Shown here in pieces: positions 23,322-35,480 of a DNA stretch of 49,016 nucleotides (position 1 is its first letter; the number at the start of each line of letters is the position of its first letter). This DNA is from Astrothelium macrocarpum (lineage: Eukaryota; Ascomycota; Dothideomycetes; Trypetheliales; Trypetheliaceae). The DNA lies in assembly GCA_021030915.1 (NCBI GenBank), contig JAGEMR010000180.1, forward strand, positions 1 through 49,016. The letters run 5' to 3'. Position numbers and translations under genes: made by a program. The notes under the pieces are model-generated. The model did not search any database. It saw nothing but the letters and a program-made list of their open reading frames with translations, and was not told where the DNA came from.

Positions 23322-24422
23322 TTTTGAAATAGGTATGGCAAAAATGAACAGGACAAAGACATCACGTTCTACGTGATTGAAGATATCATCGAGTAAAATA
23401 CGTGCTCGAAGTCTTACATTCTGGCGTTGTTTTGATCGGGTTTCGAATTTCGCACGATCTTCTTACAATAAATCCAAAAATTTTTGAAGCGCCGATTTTT
23501 GATGAGTAGATAAAGAGTGTTTGTTATTGTCGAATGTTATTCTTTCTCTCTCCAGGCTTTCCAAAAGCCAGTCGTTGGATTGTACAGACATGCTACAGTA
23601 CGGGCAGGATAGGAAAGGACGAGACAGGACAAGACAGGGCAAGACAGGGCAAGACAGGACAGGACGGGACGGGACAGGACAAGACGATTCTTATAGACTA
23701 GAACTTTACTAAATCACGCTAACATAACAGGGTTATAAACGCGCCGCCTTAGCTGCAAACGTGCGGTACCGTCACTGAAGCGGACATCAATGTCATATCA
23801 AGTTAGTTCCTCTGGGATCACTCCGCCACAGTCCAACCTGTAGATCATTCCAAGGAATATAGCGACAAAGCGTACCTCTTCACAATCTGTACGCATAGCA
23901 CAAATCATGCCGTCCAGGACCAGCGCACAAAGTAACCACAGCATAAGATACAGACGCATCTACACAAAAAATGTTTGCATTCACCGAAGTCACAGCCTTC
24001 CTGTGACAGCCTGAACTATAACTTGACGGTGGATTGGCTTTCTTTAAGGAAAAGGGGTGCGTGTTTAGCGTGCCGCGATTCAGGGATAGCACTCGAAGTA
24101 TACCCAGTTAAGTGGGTAAGACGAGCCGTACTATGTTCTCCATATACTGGTTAAAAATTCCTGAATAATAGGTGAATACAAACGTTTAGATAGCAGTATA
24201 TTACACAGATTAGGTGGCGGATGTCCAAACCGCTTTATCGAACCCTGGGTTCACCAAGGACGGTAGGAACGACAAAAAGCAGGATGTACAATTCGATTTT
24301 CCAATGTGTAAGATTCTCATCCATTTCCAGACGTCCACGATTGTTTGTGCGGTTACAATGGATTGGCGTTGTCTGATAAGTATTGTAAGAGGTTGTCTAG
24401 TTTGAGTGGCAAATGTAATTTA
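23322..24422. other. Intergenic, contains a minisatellite
   Basis: Sequence is of ordinary composition with no supported gene. Frames of 60-70 codons at 23521-23712, 23880-24092 and 24214-24405 show no motif, and the first is produced by the minisatellite. It separates the small spliced gene from the 3' end of the DUF7924 gene. Confidence 0.5.
23601..23685. repeat. GACAG/GGACA pentamer minisatellite
   Basis: About 85 bp are built from variants of AAGACAGGGC, GGGACAGGAC and AGGACGGGAC, that is, five-base steps of the GACAG type. The plus strand is nearly free of T (a single T in GGAT near the left end). Confidence 0.85.
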
Positions 24423-26205
24423 TTATTTTGCCCTTTTCTTTTTGGGTTTGTTGGACCCGGTCGTTATTGTATTGGGGGTGACTAGTTGGTTGCTGAGCTG
24501 ACTGTCTGGCACTGCTTCTTCATCAACAACTAGGCTATAACCCTCAATCTGCTGGGAAAGTCCAGAGTGTGAGGAAGCCAGTTCCGGATCCAAGTATTGA
24601 GGTCGGGACAGATCGGAAATTTCGAAATCCAAACCAGCTGGTAGCATATTGATGACGGAGCAGATTCTTTCAAAATGATCGGGAACCCAAAGGTCGAAGA
24701 CATTCATGGCAAAGGTCCACGTTTTTTACCTTTGATCGCCCTCCACTGTTGGTGAAAAATCAAATTTCGCGACTGAACGTCGATGAAACGTATAATTCTC
24801 TCCTTTGACAAATAGATAATGCGCCCAAATCCTCATATATTCATTGGTGTGAGATATTGAATAGCTACTGACTTCTCGATGAAGCTCATGTAATCGACCT
24901 ACAAGCTTAAAGAGTTCTGCCAGGTTGCGTAATAAAACGGTATGACTGTGGAGATTCTGACGATCGGCAATATCAAATGCAGATGCTCCATATTTTACCT
25001 CACTGGTAAAGAATGGGAGGTACATATTATACGTGGCTGCGATATAAGAGCAGTCTTCGAGTTCGTTGCCAATAAGCATTTGTAATTTTTGGAACTGCTC
25101 TCGATTAAACGCTTCTCTTTTGAATCCAAGATCAAAGTCTGGTTGCGGACGAGGCCCAAAAAAAGGAATGGCATTAATCCAGCCCGCATTCGTAGTCTCT
25201 CTAAGAACTTCGAGATATTTCGCTCCACAATCCGCCAGTATCTCAGCAGAAGGAAAAATAAGTCCTGAGATACGGAGAATCACCTTAGTCTCATTCTCAC
25301 CTCGGAGACTTTTGCAGGTCTTTTTAAATAAAGAATCGTCTGAGAAAAGGGTGTTTTCGGGTGGCTTTCGAGGCGTTTTCAGAAGTGTTGCCAAAAGCTT
25401 TTCACTCTGTTCAGTAATGCCTTCATCATGGTCATTCATAAAACTACCGCGTTTCTGGAGTTGACCTTCATACCGCGGATGTCTGTATGGAGCACTCTTC
25501 TGTTCACGCGAATGTTGATCGCTTGGTGTTCGCGTTTGAGCCGTTTCTGTGCTTACACCAGCATCCGATCGCTTGCGACGTAGAAAAGACTTCGATCTCT
25601 TCCTTGGGAGTGCATGCTGCACAATGTCTCGGAATCGATCCATTGTTTTCTCTTGTTCCTCTGTCGGCCACCTTCCTTCCTCTCTCCAAAAGCCAAGCCG
25701 AGCCTCGCTGATTGTCTGCCGTTTTGTTTGTACTCGTGGAGTTTGCTCGAGAAAAGAGTGGAAGGGTGGAGTCTCGTCTTTTCGATGTCGCTTTTGCCTC
25801 TCAGTCTGCTCGCAAGAGTTTGGAGGGTCTTGAGTTCTTGGGCGCTTTCTTGGCTGTTCGATCGGTGGAGGACGCTTGATGTCTGGAATGCGGCTTCTTA
25901 CTGTGGAGGCCTATTTCTAAGAATTCAGATAAATCAGATTTGTTGGATCATTGACAACGTCAAACCCGATATAAGCATACCTCTTGCTTTTTTGAGATTC
26001 CGACCTGCTGTTTAGTACCAGTTCGAAACTTGGAGCCTTCGCCGTTTGCTGCTCGTATGCGATCACTGCGTCGCGCAGGTTTACCAACAGTCGCACTGAA
26101 AAAGTCAATATGGTCGTACAATATAGCAAAGGGCGCGCCGATCTACCTTTCCTTTGGCATGTGCTGATTCTTCTGGGCGGCGGGAGGCACAAAACGACTG
26201 GCCAT
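24423..26205 (-). pseudogene. DUF7924-family protein with one in-frame stop
   Basis: This is a fungal protein family of unknown function. The model starts at the ATG at 26205 (MASRFVPPAAQKNQHMPKE). Exon 1 is 26147-26205, exon 2 25981-26095, exon 3 from 25910. The introns are 51 and 70 nt with GTAGAT/TTCAG and GTATGC/AATAG borders, and phases agree. The DUF7924-like core is clear: ENTLFSDDSLFKKTC, AIPFFGPRPQPDFDLGF, YLPFFTSEVKYGA and FDIADRQNLHSHT. Translation meets a TAA at 24726-24728 after 452 residues. The same frame then runs on for about 100 codons with family-like sequence (FDLWVPDHFERICSVI) to a stop at 24423, ending in a basic KPKKKRAK tail. CAA to TAA is a single C-to-T change at CpA, the RIP context. 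It is either a truncated allele, a sequencing error or a very recent pseudogene. An intron beginning at the GTAAAA would remove conserved residues and is less likely. Confidence 0.75.
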
Positions 26206-26945
26206 GTTGATTAACATCGTTGGGGCAAGGCGCTTATAATTATCCTATCGCCGAGGTTGAAATGGAGGTCAGCTAGTGTACATGTAAGAGAACCACGCTA
26301 GCGCGTCCTTGTGCGCTGTGGCCGGCCGAGGCTACCATAACCATGTTCCTCTTCCAATTAACAGTCAGTATCAAAGATTCACGTCTCCATGGATTAAACA
26401 ATGCCCTCAATTCTAAGACATACTCAAAATTTAAATTTGAACGTCACTGTTAAACCCCTTTCTGTGATTTAAAATGACATGACTATACTTATTTTGAAAA
26501 GCAAATCCTGATATACACGGGCCCGGTTACGGGACGGTATATCCATTAAGTTAGATAACGTCGGTCCCTGCGTTGCGGGACACCCTCCGACACGGGACAA
26601 ATCGCAGATACTTTGACTTTGCGACGCTCTGGAGCTTGCCCTCATACCTGTATTTCTATATCGCTATATAAATTGTATTTTGTAATCACTTTCGAGCTTC
26701 TGGACTACTTTAGACCTTAGAATCATATTCGTATTGGCGCCTTACTGCTCGTCAAGTCGGGAACCTCCCTATGCTGTATAATTTAGTCCCAGAGATCGCA
26801 GCTCCAACACAAAACTTCTATTGACTGAGATACATTCAATCGGCTATTTCTAAGCATAGAAATCTCTTGGCGATATTATTGAACTAATAATAGTCCTATA
26901 GCGACCACAAAGGGCAAACAAGCGCAACGCCGCGACCCGAATAGT
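26206..26945. other. Intergenic, upstream of DUF7924 gene
   Basis: Ordinary composition with no supported gene. It contains the DUF7924 promoter side and the left target flank of the next transposon. Nothing else was recognised. Confidence 0.5.
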
Positions 26946-26947
26946 TA

Positions 26948-27011
26948 ACTCAGCGTAGGGGGTTCTGACACACCCCCTGTTTTGACACACCTCCACCATT
27001 TCGTCTCATCT
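26948..27011 (+). repeat. Left perfect terminal inverted repeat
   Basis: These 64 bp are identical to the reverse complement of 28671-28734; similarity stops abruptly after CGTCTCATCT. No RIP-type difference exists between the two copies. Confidence 0.95.
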
Positions 27012-27042
27012 ATTATTTCATCAATTTTCTCAACAACTACAG

Positions 27043-28632
27043 TTATATATGGAATTTTGAGCACATATCATTAAATACAGATTCTGTAATAGGCCTAGAA
27101 GGTATTTTTTTTATTTTTGGTACTGATTTAATTGGTGGAATAATAATTTTATCAATCTCCTGTCTAATTTATTTTGCGTTTTTGAATTTCTCATTTGAAT
27201 CCATTTTAATAACCTTTTTAAATGATTTAAATATTTTCTGTTTTTTTTGATATTCTAAATATCTAATTCTATCTTCTGTTATTATCAAATTAATTAAAAT
27301 AGATATTAATATTTTATCTATTTTTATATATAAACGTTTTATTTTTCTCATTTCTATTATAAATCCTATTATACGAAAAATTGTCCGAAATTATTATTCA
27401 TTATAAAATATCTTAATTGAAAATGATTTAATACGTTTTTAAAATAATATTTTAGATTTAAATTTAGATTCCATATATGAATCGAATATAAAAAATGAAT
27501 TATATAATTTATCTAAATTCAGTGATATCAAATTAATTATTTTTCAATTAATATGAATATTTGATATTATAAGATTTTTTTGATATACAAGATTATAATA
27601 ATAAATAAAATAATTCTTTTTGACTATTATAATATTATTCAAATAAATAAAAAATTTGATATGATTATAATAACGTATTTTGATAGAATGGAATTCATAA
27701 AAATCTAATAACTGAAAAATATGAATATTATAAAAAAATATAAATATTAATTCAATTTTGAAATCAGTTTTATAAATATAGAAGAATTCAATATTGATAT
27801 AATTAATATAACCATCTAATAATAAAAATCTATATCCATTATATTGAGGATATATTTATGATTCAAATATATATTTTAATCATTCAAATCCAATTTTATT
27901 TGATATCTAATCATTTTCTGAAATAATATAATTCTAATTCAGAAATTTATTTAAATAAAATCAGTTTATTTAAAATTTTTTTTTTTTAAAAATGATAAAT
28001 AAATCAATAAAACGATTTTATAAAAAAATAATTTCAATAATTATAATTTATTTTCGATTTTATAATATTTTTTTGATAATCTATTTTTTATTAATATCAA
28101 TAAATATTTTAAAATTAATATATATATTTAGATTTAGATTTTATTTATTTATATTTTATATATTTATCAATTGAATATTATATTTTTTTTATATTTTTTC
28201 AAAATATCGAATAAATATGATGATAAATTCTTTAAAAATATATTATATTCGTTTTATATCTAATCGTCATTTAATCATTAAAATAATAGATGAATTACGT
28301 CATATAAAATTATTGATTCAATATTTATTAATTAATTTATCGTTTTTAAAAATATAAATAATCTGAATAATCATTTCACGAATTCGAATATAATTAGAAG
28401 AAAATTAACACATATTTTTTTCAATAATCCATTTTACGAGAAATTTCTCTTAATAAAGAATCAATCATTATTGGAATTCATGACTGAATTAATTATTTTA
28501 TTGACCTTTGATATATTTATAAAAAATAGATCTGAATAATTCATACACATCAGCAGTTTTATTTATTAAAGAATAAATACCAGATTCGTAATCACTAATA
28601 ATAGAAATAATAATATACTCACGATCAGATAT
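27043..28632 (-). pseudogene. Pogo/Fot-type transposase, RIP-mutated
   Basis: The N-terminus at 28632 reads I-SDREYIIISIISDYESG then IYSLINKTADVYELF, a psq-type helix-turn-helix. The initiator appears as ATA, explained by ATG to ATA. The C-terminus has a basic stretch KSFKKVIKMDSNEKFKNA, a CAA to TAA type stop at 27169-27171, then QEIDKIIIPPIKSVPKIKK and MCSKFHI, ending at a TAA at 27043-27045. Both ends lie in the same frame over 1590 bp (530 codons), a normal length for this family with no net indel. Catalytic residues in the middle were not traced. Inactive. Confidence 0.75.
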
Positions 28633-28670
28633 ATTGAAGCAGTATGATGGGTGGTGGAGCGAATTGAATG

Positions 28671-28734
28671 AGATGAGACGAAATGGTGGAGGTGTGTCAA
28701 AACAGGGGGTGTGTCAGAACCCCCTACGCTGAGT
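28671..28734 (-). repeat. Right perfect terminal inverted repeat
   Basis: Reverse complement of 26948-27011, 64 of 64 bp identical. Confidence 0.95.
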
Positions 28735-28736
28735 TA

Positions 28737-29741
28737 GGCGTTGTTTTTATCATTCTGATTTAAGCGATTTGGGCGAACTCAAGCAGTGGCAAGCTGAGCC
28801 GAAACGGGAATCGGATTCCCCAGCACATAGCTTTGTGAGAGATTTTATAGAAAATAAAAACATCTAAATTTTTTTCTTTACTATTAGCCAAAAGTTATAA
28901 CTACTTTTTTTAGTTTAAATAAGTTTGCCGATCTCTGTATCAATTTTTATGATATGTTGAATTTAAAATTAAATAATTATATAGTCGTGCGTTAGGTGGC
29001 AACGTGCACAAGGTGTTTTGAACCTCCAGCCAGCACTGAGAGATTGTAAAGGCGACTTTTAAGTGTTCTATCTGGTCCATAAGGCTTATCCAAACTAAAT
29101 ATTGGCACCATACTCGGTATGTTTCCACAGTGACGAACCGAGAGACTATAACGGGAAACCAAAGTTCTGTAGAATGCCTCAGGTAGAAGTCGGAAGAGAC
29201 GAAAAAGAGTCGGCGTGAACTAACCGAAAGGTCAAGTAAGACGAACAAGACATTAGGCGTGGAATGCATAATTGGTCGGGGGAAACGACAACGATGGGAA
29301 TCGCAATTAGATAAACTTCCATCTTGGTAAATGGGATGAGTTGACTATGTATAGTTATAGGGAAGAAGCTGACAGTTCAGTCTAATCGCTAAATGCGAGA
29401 CAATTCTCAAAACAGGTGATATAGGAAAGTTGTTGTGCAGTCTTGGATATCTTGTAGAAAGGATCCCAAAATCCATCTTGCCCCATGACATCCTCCTGGG
29501 CGATGTATTGCCGCATGCTCTCCAGCCGACTCCGAGCCAAAAAGCCTACATACGCCCATCTTAGGCCTCCAATGTAGCAAAGAAAATGATTGACTAAGTA
29601 GGAAATTCACACAGCCAAAGCTCAGCAAGGAAATTAGACATTGATGTTTTAGCAAAAGATTGACAAACAGAAAAGGGTGACAAGAGTAGGGAAGATAGGA
29701 AATAGGTGTCTGATATGTAAAATGGCCCATCCATAGATCAC
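28737..29741. other. Intergenic and apsA 3' flank
   Basis: Ordinary composition. Minus-strand frames at 28940-29269 and 29407-29745 have no recognisable motif. The second continues from the apsA coding end and most likely represents its 3' untranslated region. No other gene is supported. Confidence 0.5.
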
Positions 29742-32700
29742 TCATGCTCCACCCGAATACGCCGACATTCTCGACAGCGATCTCGACACCGACTGCCGCT
29801 GGCTTAGCCGACTCGACGTGCTTGCCGCACGTGTCCCATCGCGCGTTAGCGATGCGACATCATGTTGACCTAACCCAAGAATTAGCAACCCCGTCCAAAA
29901 AGCAAGATATAGTAGTCTCAAGCAAAGAAAACTTACCATCACAACACGCCCTCACATTCTCCAACCGATCCGCCTCCCGCTCCTGCCGCTCCATGACCCT
30001 CCTCAAATCCTCCGCACTCCCACCCTCCCCAGCATTCGTCCCTCCCTCCCCTCCCTCATACCACCCAGCCGCACTCCCACTGCCACTCCGCCGACTCGAA
30101 AACGAACCCCTCACCATACTACTCAACCTCCCCGACACACTCCCCACCTGCTGCGCCTGCGCCGGCGTCACTCGTCTGCGCTGCACATTCGGCGGGGTGG
30201 CGACCTGCGCGGCCGCGCGCGCCGCCGCAGCCGACTGTCTCTGCGCGAGCGTCGGCGTCGCATTACTGCCACCGTTGCTCGCATCGCGGCGCACAGGGCT
30301 CGCAGCCCCGGACCGGATGGAGCTGGCGCGGGACGCCAGGCTCGCGAGGGACAGGCGCGACGCGGCGCGGCCCCCCGTGCGCGAGCCGGCCGCGCTGCGG
30401 AGGCTGGGGTTGAACTCGGCGACGTCGGCGGCGGTGGCGTCGGCGTCGTTGTCGTCGGCGGTGGCGGAGGCGGCGTCGGAGGAGGGGGCTTGTTTGGTGC
30501 TGCGCTCGGAGGCCGTGCGGAGCAGGAGGTAGGAGAGCGCGTTGAACCAGGTTTCGTGGCGTTGCGAGGTCGGCGCGGTGAATTTAATACTGCGGCCCGG
30601 GGTGACGATGACGATGCTTTTGCGGTGGAGGCCCGGCGGCATGGGGTTGTCGTCGGTGACGATGTGGACGGATTCGATGGCGACGGATTTGGCCTTGAGC
30701 TGGGCGCGGCCTGCGGTGCCGGGGTCCTGCTCGCTCCAGTACAGTGTGCGTGTGTATGGGTGCACCCAGAAATAGCGGCGATGGCGTTTTTCGGACATAT
30801 CGCCCCGGCCGGCTTTGCGGGTGTATTTCCAGAGGAACTCGCCAATCATTGTTTGTGTAATGGCTTGGATCATACGTGGGTCGGTTTGCGGGGGAAGGCC
30901 TTCGGGGAGGAGGCCGCTGCGACCAATGTTGAAGCGTTCATCGAGTTCAGAGGCAAAGGATGAAACGGAGGAGCGACGAGTGATTGGAGAAGTGCCCTCG
31001 TTGCGACCGGTATTGATCCTTGGCCGTGGTGTTGTACCAGCTCTCGAACCATGGGGACTTGCAAGTGGTTGGCCAGTTGGGGTGCGTGGTCTTATTTGAG
31101 AATTGGTTCTATATGCTGATGCTGGCATATTCGGTGGCCCCATAACACCAGCTGGAGTCTTTTGACTGGCAGCGGCAATGATTTCTTTGTGATCAGGAGG
31201 TAATGGAGGCTGAGTAATTGCAGTTTTGCGCATGCTTCCAGAACTCTCAGGTCGGCGTGGTGCCTTCTCTGGGATAGGCTCTGATAGTCGCTTGGGACTT
31301 CCACGTCCACTGGCCAAAGATTTACTAGGTGAGGGAGGTGTGTCGACGAAGTTCAATGTCTTTTTATTCTTTGCCTTTAGTAACGCATCAATCTCCTCTG
31401 ATGAGATAACGGTCTGCGTTGCCTCATCGGTTTGCTTGAGTCGCAAAGGACGAATCAGTTGGAAGCCATCTTGGGAAACATCACGATCGCCATTTACAGC
31501 ATTACTAGAAATCTCTCTCATTGGTCTCCGGTATTTGTTTTCTCGTTCCGCAAGTGCAAGCCTTGGTTCATTCGGACTTGGTCCGCGTTCAACCTGTAGA
31601 TTAGGTTCTCTTTCTTCATCGGTGGTTTCAGACTTGGCAGGTGATTTGGCACGAGTCCAGCCCATCATAGAACCGAGAAGTCCAGAATGTGGTTTCATCT
31701 TGTCGACGTTTTCTTGCTCATTTTCGACAAGCGCTGGAACAGCCTCCGCTCGATTTGGACTACGTAGTGGAATCGGTGGCTGAGGTACATTGACGGGCTC
31801 GAGCTCTTGAGACTCAATCGATGAAAAGGTAAGGGGTGTAAAGGGGGCAACTTCAACATTTCTCGGCGACGTTGATGCCGTGACATATTTTGGCAAGGGC
31901 GGTACAGCCTCGGGCGTTTCATTGAGCATTTGTACGCGTGGTTCGCTAATCTTGTGGCTAGTGGATGGACGTTCGGGCGTTGATGGTATCGACCGCGCTG
32001 AGGGTTCCGTTTCTTGCGTCATTGTTGTTGACAAGGCAGATGGTACAACATCCTTTTGCAAGAGAGATTCCGGTGGATGGATAGTTTCTTCCTTTGCTTG
32101 GTCAGCTCCAGCCACTGGAGCTACGGGGGCAGGGACTGGAACATAGGATATTTGCCGTTCTGGCTCCCAAGGTTCGGTCGTCATCCCCGAATCAACCATT
32201 GCTACTCGAGGAGCTATGGCTCCAACAGAACGAGCCAAAGGCGAAGCATGATATGTTGCAGGAGATGCATCTCGAGATACGACGGTTTGAGGACCCGAAA
32301 TAATACTTGACTTGCTTGGTGTGCCATCTGCCGCACTTGCAATATCACTATTGTCAAAATCTTCTAATTCAGCTGCCAGACTTTGTCCAATACCAGGTTG
32401 GCTTTGGGCACTAATGACACTAGAGGGAGAATCCCTCATGCTGTTTGGACGACTGCCGGAGGTTGATTTTCGGTAGCCTCCACGACTTAGCTTGAATCTG
32501 TATTTGGTCTGTGACGTAGGACTCTTTAATTCATAGTCTTCACCTTCATCACCAGATGTGGAAGCCGTGCTTTGAAATGACAATCGGTTTGCAGATTTGT
32601 TGCTGATGTGAGACGACGATGGTGTGACGACAGAAGCTGATCGAGGAGCATTTTGGGTTTCTTCGGTTTCGGTCAACTCGTCACTGCTATCACCAGCCAA

Positions 32701-34335
32701 AGATTCAGCACCAGTCTGGAAAGCTTCAGTCTCGGTAGCAGTGGCGTCTCGCTCATTGGCGGTTTCAAATGCATCAGTGCTTTCGGCACCAACTTCACCA
32801 TCTGCTAGAGTCCTATCGCCAGAACCTCTGTGTCTTATGATTGATGACCTGACTGGCGTTCCTTCCTCGTCATGCTCTTCCCAGTCGTCATCATCAATAA
32901 TCTCGGTAGTGGCATCTCTCGCTTCCCCGAGTCTATCTGATCTGACTGGTTTCTTAAAATCTGGTTGACCATTCCCTTTACGCCTCTTTCCGGCATTAGA
33001 GCCCAGACCATCGCCCCGACGTTGCTCAAGTTCATCTCTTGCATCCTGGAGCATCCGCTTCAATTCCATCTTCTCGGTCTTTTCACGATGGATATTGCTT
33101 TTCAGATTCTGTATCATCCTCTGAGCGTGATGAAGCGAGCTCTTGAGCGTCTCAGACTCCAGACCTCCATGTCGGGGTGTTTTGCTGGGAGATGGAGGTG
33201 GGGAATGTTCTGGAGTGGTGTGCTCTTTTGCAAAGTCCTCCGACTCTGAAGCGGTATCTCTGTTCATATCGGAGTCCAGCGCTCTAAAGCGGTACGAAAC
33301 AGCCTTGGCCAATTCTTGATTCTGTGATGTGAGCTCCTCGATTTTCTTTTGGAGCGAACCTCGCTCGGTTTCTCCAAGATTAGCATCACGTCGCAGACCC
33401 GATATTTCCAAGTCGTGCTGCTTCTTCGCTTCTACATGATCTTCGGCGAGTTTTCCATGCGACAGCTTCAACTCGTCCAATTCACGCTGAACAGCAGATT
33501 TTTCATTCTTGGCAGCATTAATGGCAGTATTTAGGCGCTGTTCTCTGACGGTCGATTCGCGTGATGCAGCCAGCAAATCTTGCAATTGAGTTTCCAAATT
33601 CCAGTTTTCGTCCTTGTATCGCTGCTCACTCTCATCCATGGCGCGCAGCCTTTGCTCAAAGCCTTCAGCATCCAATTCAAGTTTTGATTTTTCGGACGCC
33701 AGTTCCCTCTGAAGCTCATCCTTCTCTACTAGGGCAGCCTGCAATTGGCGTACTTGTGAGAGCAGAGAAGTGCTGATTTCAGTGGCAAACTCAATATCAT
33801 GGACCCTGTTGCTTGGCTGGTTTCGTTGCTTCCTGGAAGTAGGGACATTCACTTTCGAAGGTGAATAGCGGCCATCACTCGAAAGGACGGAGGGGGTGTC
33901 GCTTGAGCCAACCGATGTGTTGCTTGAGATCCTGGACTTTGGTATAAAAGCGCGAGCGGCATCTTTCCCCACCTCATCGTATTCCCTTTCCAAGTCGGCC
34001 AATTTCTGACGAAGCTCCGGACCAATTTCATTTTCATCCTTGTGTTTTTCCACATCCTTCAATCTTGCGGTGAGCTCTCTCCGCTGATCTACAAGTGTTT
34101 CACCCAGCTTTGATGCATCTTGAAGGCGCCTTTCCGTTTCGGCGAGATGTGCTTCCAAAGCTCGTTTTGCTTGAGATGGAGAATTTGTCGAGTACAAAGA
34201 GAGCAGTTGGGAATCAAAGGTGGAGTATCGATGTGGTCTGGAATCCCCGTTGGTGGGCGTATTGGTGAATGGATCTCCACTGGTGCCATTTTCCGCCGAG
34301 ACGGCGCCCGGGGCTAGATTGGCAGTCGTAGCCAT
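29742..34335 (-). CDS. apsA: ApsA/Num1-type cortical nuclear-migration protein
   Basis: ApsA (Aspergillus), Num1 (budding yeast) and Mcp5 (fission yeast) are cell-cortex anchors for dynein that position nuclei. They bind the plasma membrane through a C-terminal PH domain. Start ATG is at 34335. Exon 1 is 29937-34335. A 67-nt intron (29870-29936, GTAAGT to TTAG) joins exon 2 at 29742-29869, giving 1508 residues. The splice joins RACCDG to QHDVASL, whereas reading through would give an unrelated tail. Coiled coil occupies roughly residues 55-135 and 190-355. A block near 400-450 (QRMIQNLKSNIHREKTEK) is typical of the family. A long Ser/Thr/Pro-rich acidic linker follows. The PH domain lies at about 1150-1272 (EFLWKYTRKAGRG, RYFWVHPYTRTLYWS, SIKFTAPTSQRHETWFNALSYLL). 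The tail is Ala/Ser/Arg-rich. Length is close to known ApsA proteins. No defects seen. Confidence 0.93.
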
Positions 34336-35480
34336 TCTATCCGATTGTCTTTGGGTTTAGCGTGGATTAGGTGCTGATTTGAAGCATGATCTGATGAAGT
34401 CCGGAGATGTAAGATTCAAGCGGTCGGATGTGGGAATGGAAATTACACAAGTCCGGATGCGGTGACCGTCAAGCCCGGGAGTAGAATAGAATGCAGTATT
34501 AAGAAGGAAAGATCACGTAGGTCATGGGCGGTTGAGAAAACACAAGTCCGGCCGGCGTTGCGCCCAAGAAGATGATGTAAGGAATGGGATAGTTTTGGAC
34601 GGAGCCGCGCCAAGGGGGAACCTTAACCAATGAAGGCAGCGTTTCCACGGATTTCTGCGACGCTGCGACGACGCATCAAACACGACCGTCAAACTGGTCT
34701 CCAGAGCGCGAAAGCAAGACTCTTGACGAAAAGAAAGAGGGCAAGGGAAGATTTGAAAAAGTGGGAGGAGCGTGGGGGAGGTAGAGAGAGGGACGGCCTG
34801 TTTACTTGGCGCATCAACAACAACAACAAAGGCAGGGATCTGCGACTTGCGCTCCTCAATTCCCTGCTTACTCGCGCTTTTGTTTGCGCGCCGCTTCATT
34901 CACCTGCGTGGTTCTATTCGGTATAGCAAGCGCACTCATAATCACCAAAATCCAATGACTTTGTTATCGAACCCATCACCAACGTAGCCATGGGTGCTGC
35001 ATTTCTGCGCACGCTCAAGGCGAAGACAAAGCAAGATTTATCACGTCTAGCACAAGCGCATGAGTTGTCATTCTCGTGCTGATCCGGCGTGTGTCATGGT
35101 TCCTGAACTTGCATCCATCGCGCTACATCAAGAAAAGTAATATCAAGCGGCCTATCGGCCAGCCTTCAGCCACACCCCTTAACCCCTGCATTCGATCTCC
35201 CAGCTCAAGAGATGAAATAGTAGATGTTCACCCTGTTTGGAGGCGTCTCCGAATTTGCTCATGTGGGTGTAAAAACAACGGATATCATCCTTTTCGAGAC
35301 ATCGTCCGGCCCAATCTCATCTTCTGTACTATCATATTTCACCAAACATTTGATCAATCTCATTTCAGTGCTCTTGTTTAACAGGTCGTTCTTCTCTCTG
35401 TAAAAAATATTTTAAAATTTTTACCCCTTTTCTATATATTTACAAGCCAAGCATCCGATCAATCTTTTATCTCATCCAAA
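34336..35480. promoter_or_regulatory. Divergent promoter region, apsA and 35481 gene
   Basis: 1.1 kb separate the two start codons, and both genes are transcribed outward. Left of 35481 there is a T/C-rich stretch and an A/T-rich TCTATATATTT near 35432, a plausible core-promoter region. A 125-codon minus-strand ATG frame (34522-34899) upstream of apsA has no recognisable motif; it could be an upstream ORF if transcription starts above it. No consensus transcription-factor site is claimed. Confidence 0.4.

Larger units (their letters stand above)
26948..28734. mobile_element. Pogo-type transposon (1.79 kb) with perfect TIRs, RIP-mutated
   Basis: The left end, ACTCAGCGTAGGGGGTTCTG at 26948, is inverted at 28734. 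The repeats are identical over 64 bp, and TA flanks both sides (26946-26947 and 28735-28736). Each repeat has two GACACACC copies, suggesting transposase binding sites. The interior is almost wholly A/T and carries one transposase on the minus strand. Surrounding gene-island DNA changes abruptly in composition at both borders. It inserted between the DUF7924 gene and apsA. Confidence 0.92.

Noticed and set aside
24726..24735. GTAAAA as a donor for a third DUF7924 intron
   Set aside because: Plausible acceptors would remove the conserved FDLWVPDHF block; a nonsense change is simpler.
27992..28174. 60-codon plus-strand frame in the third pogo element
   Set aside because: Antisense to the transposase traced on the minus strand; composition artefact.
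28940..29269. 109-codon minus-strand frame downstream of apsA
   Set aside because: No motif, no support from splicing or context; likely chance.
34522..34899. 125-codon minus-strand frame upstream of apsA
   Set aside because: No motif or homology signal; best explained as leader or promoter sequence. It could at most be an upstream ORF.
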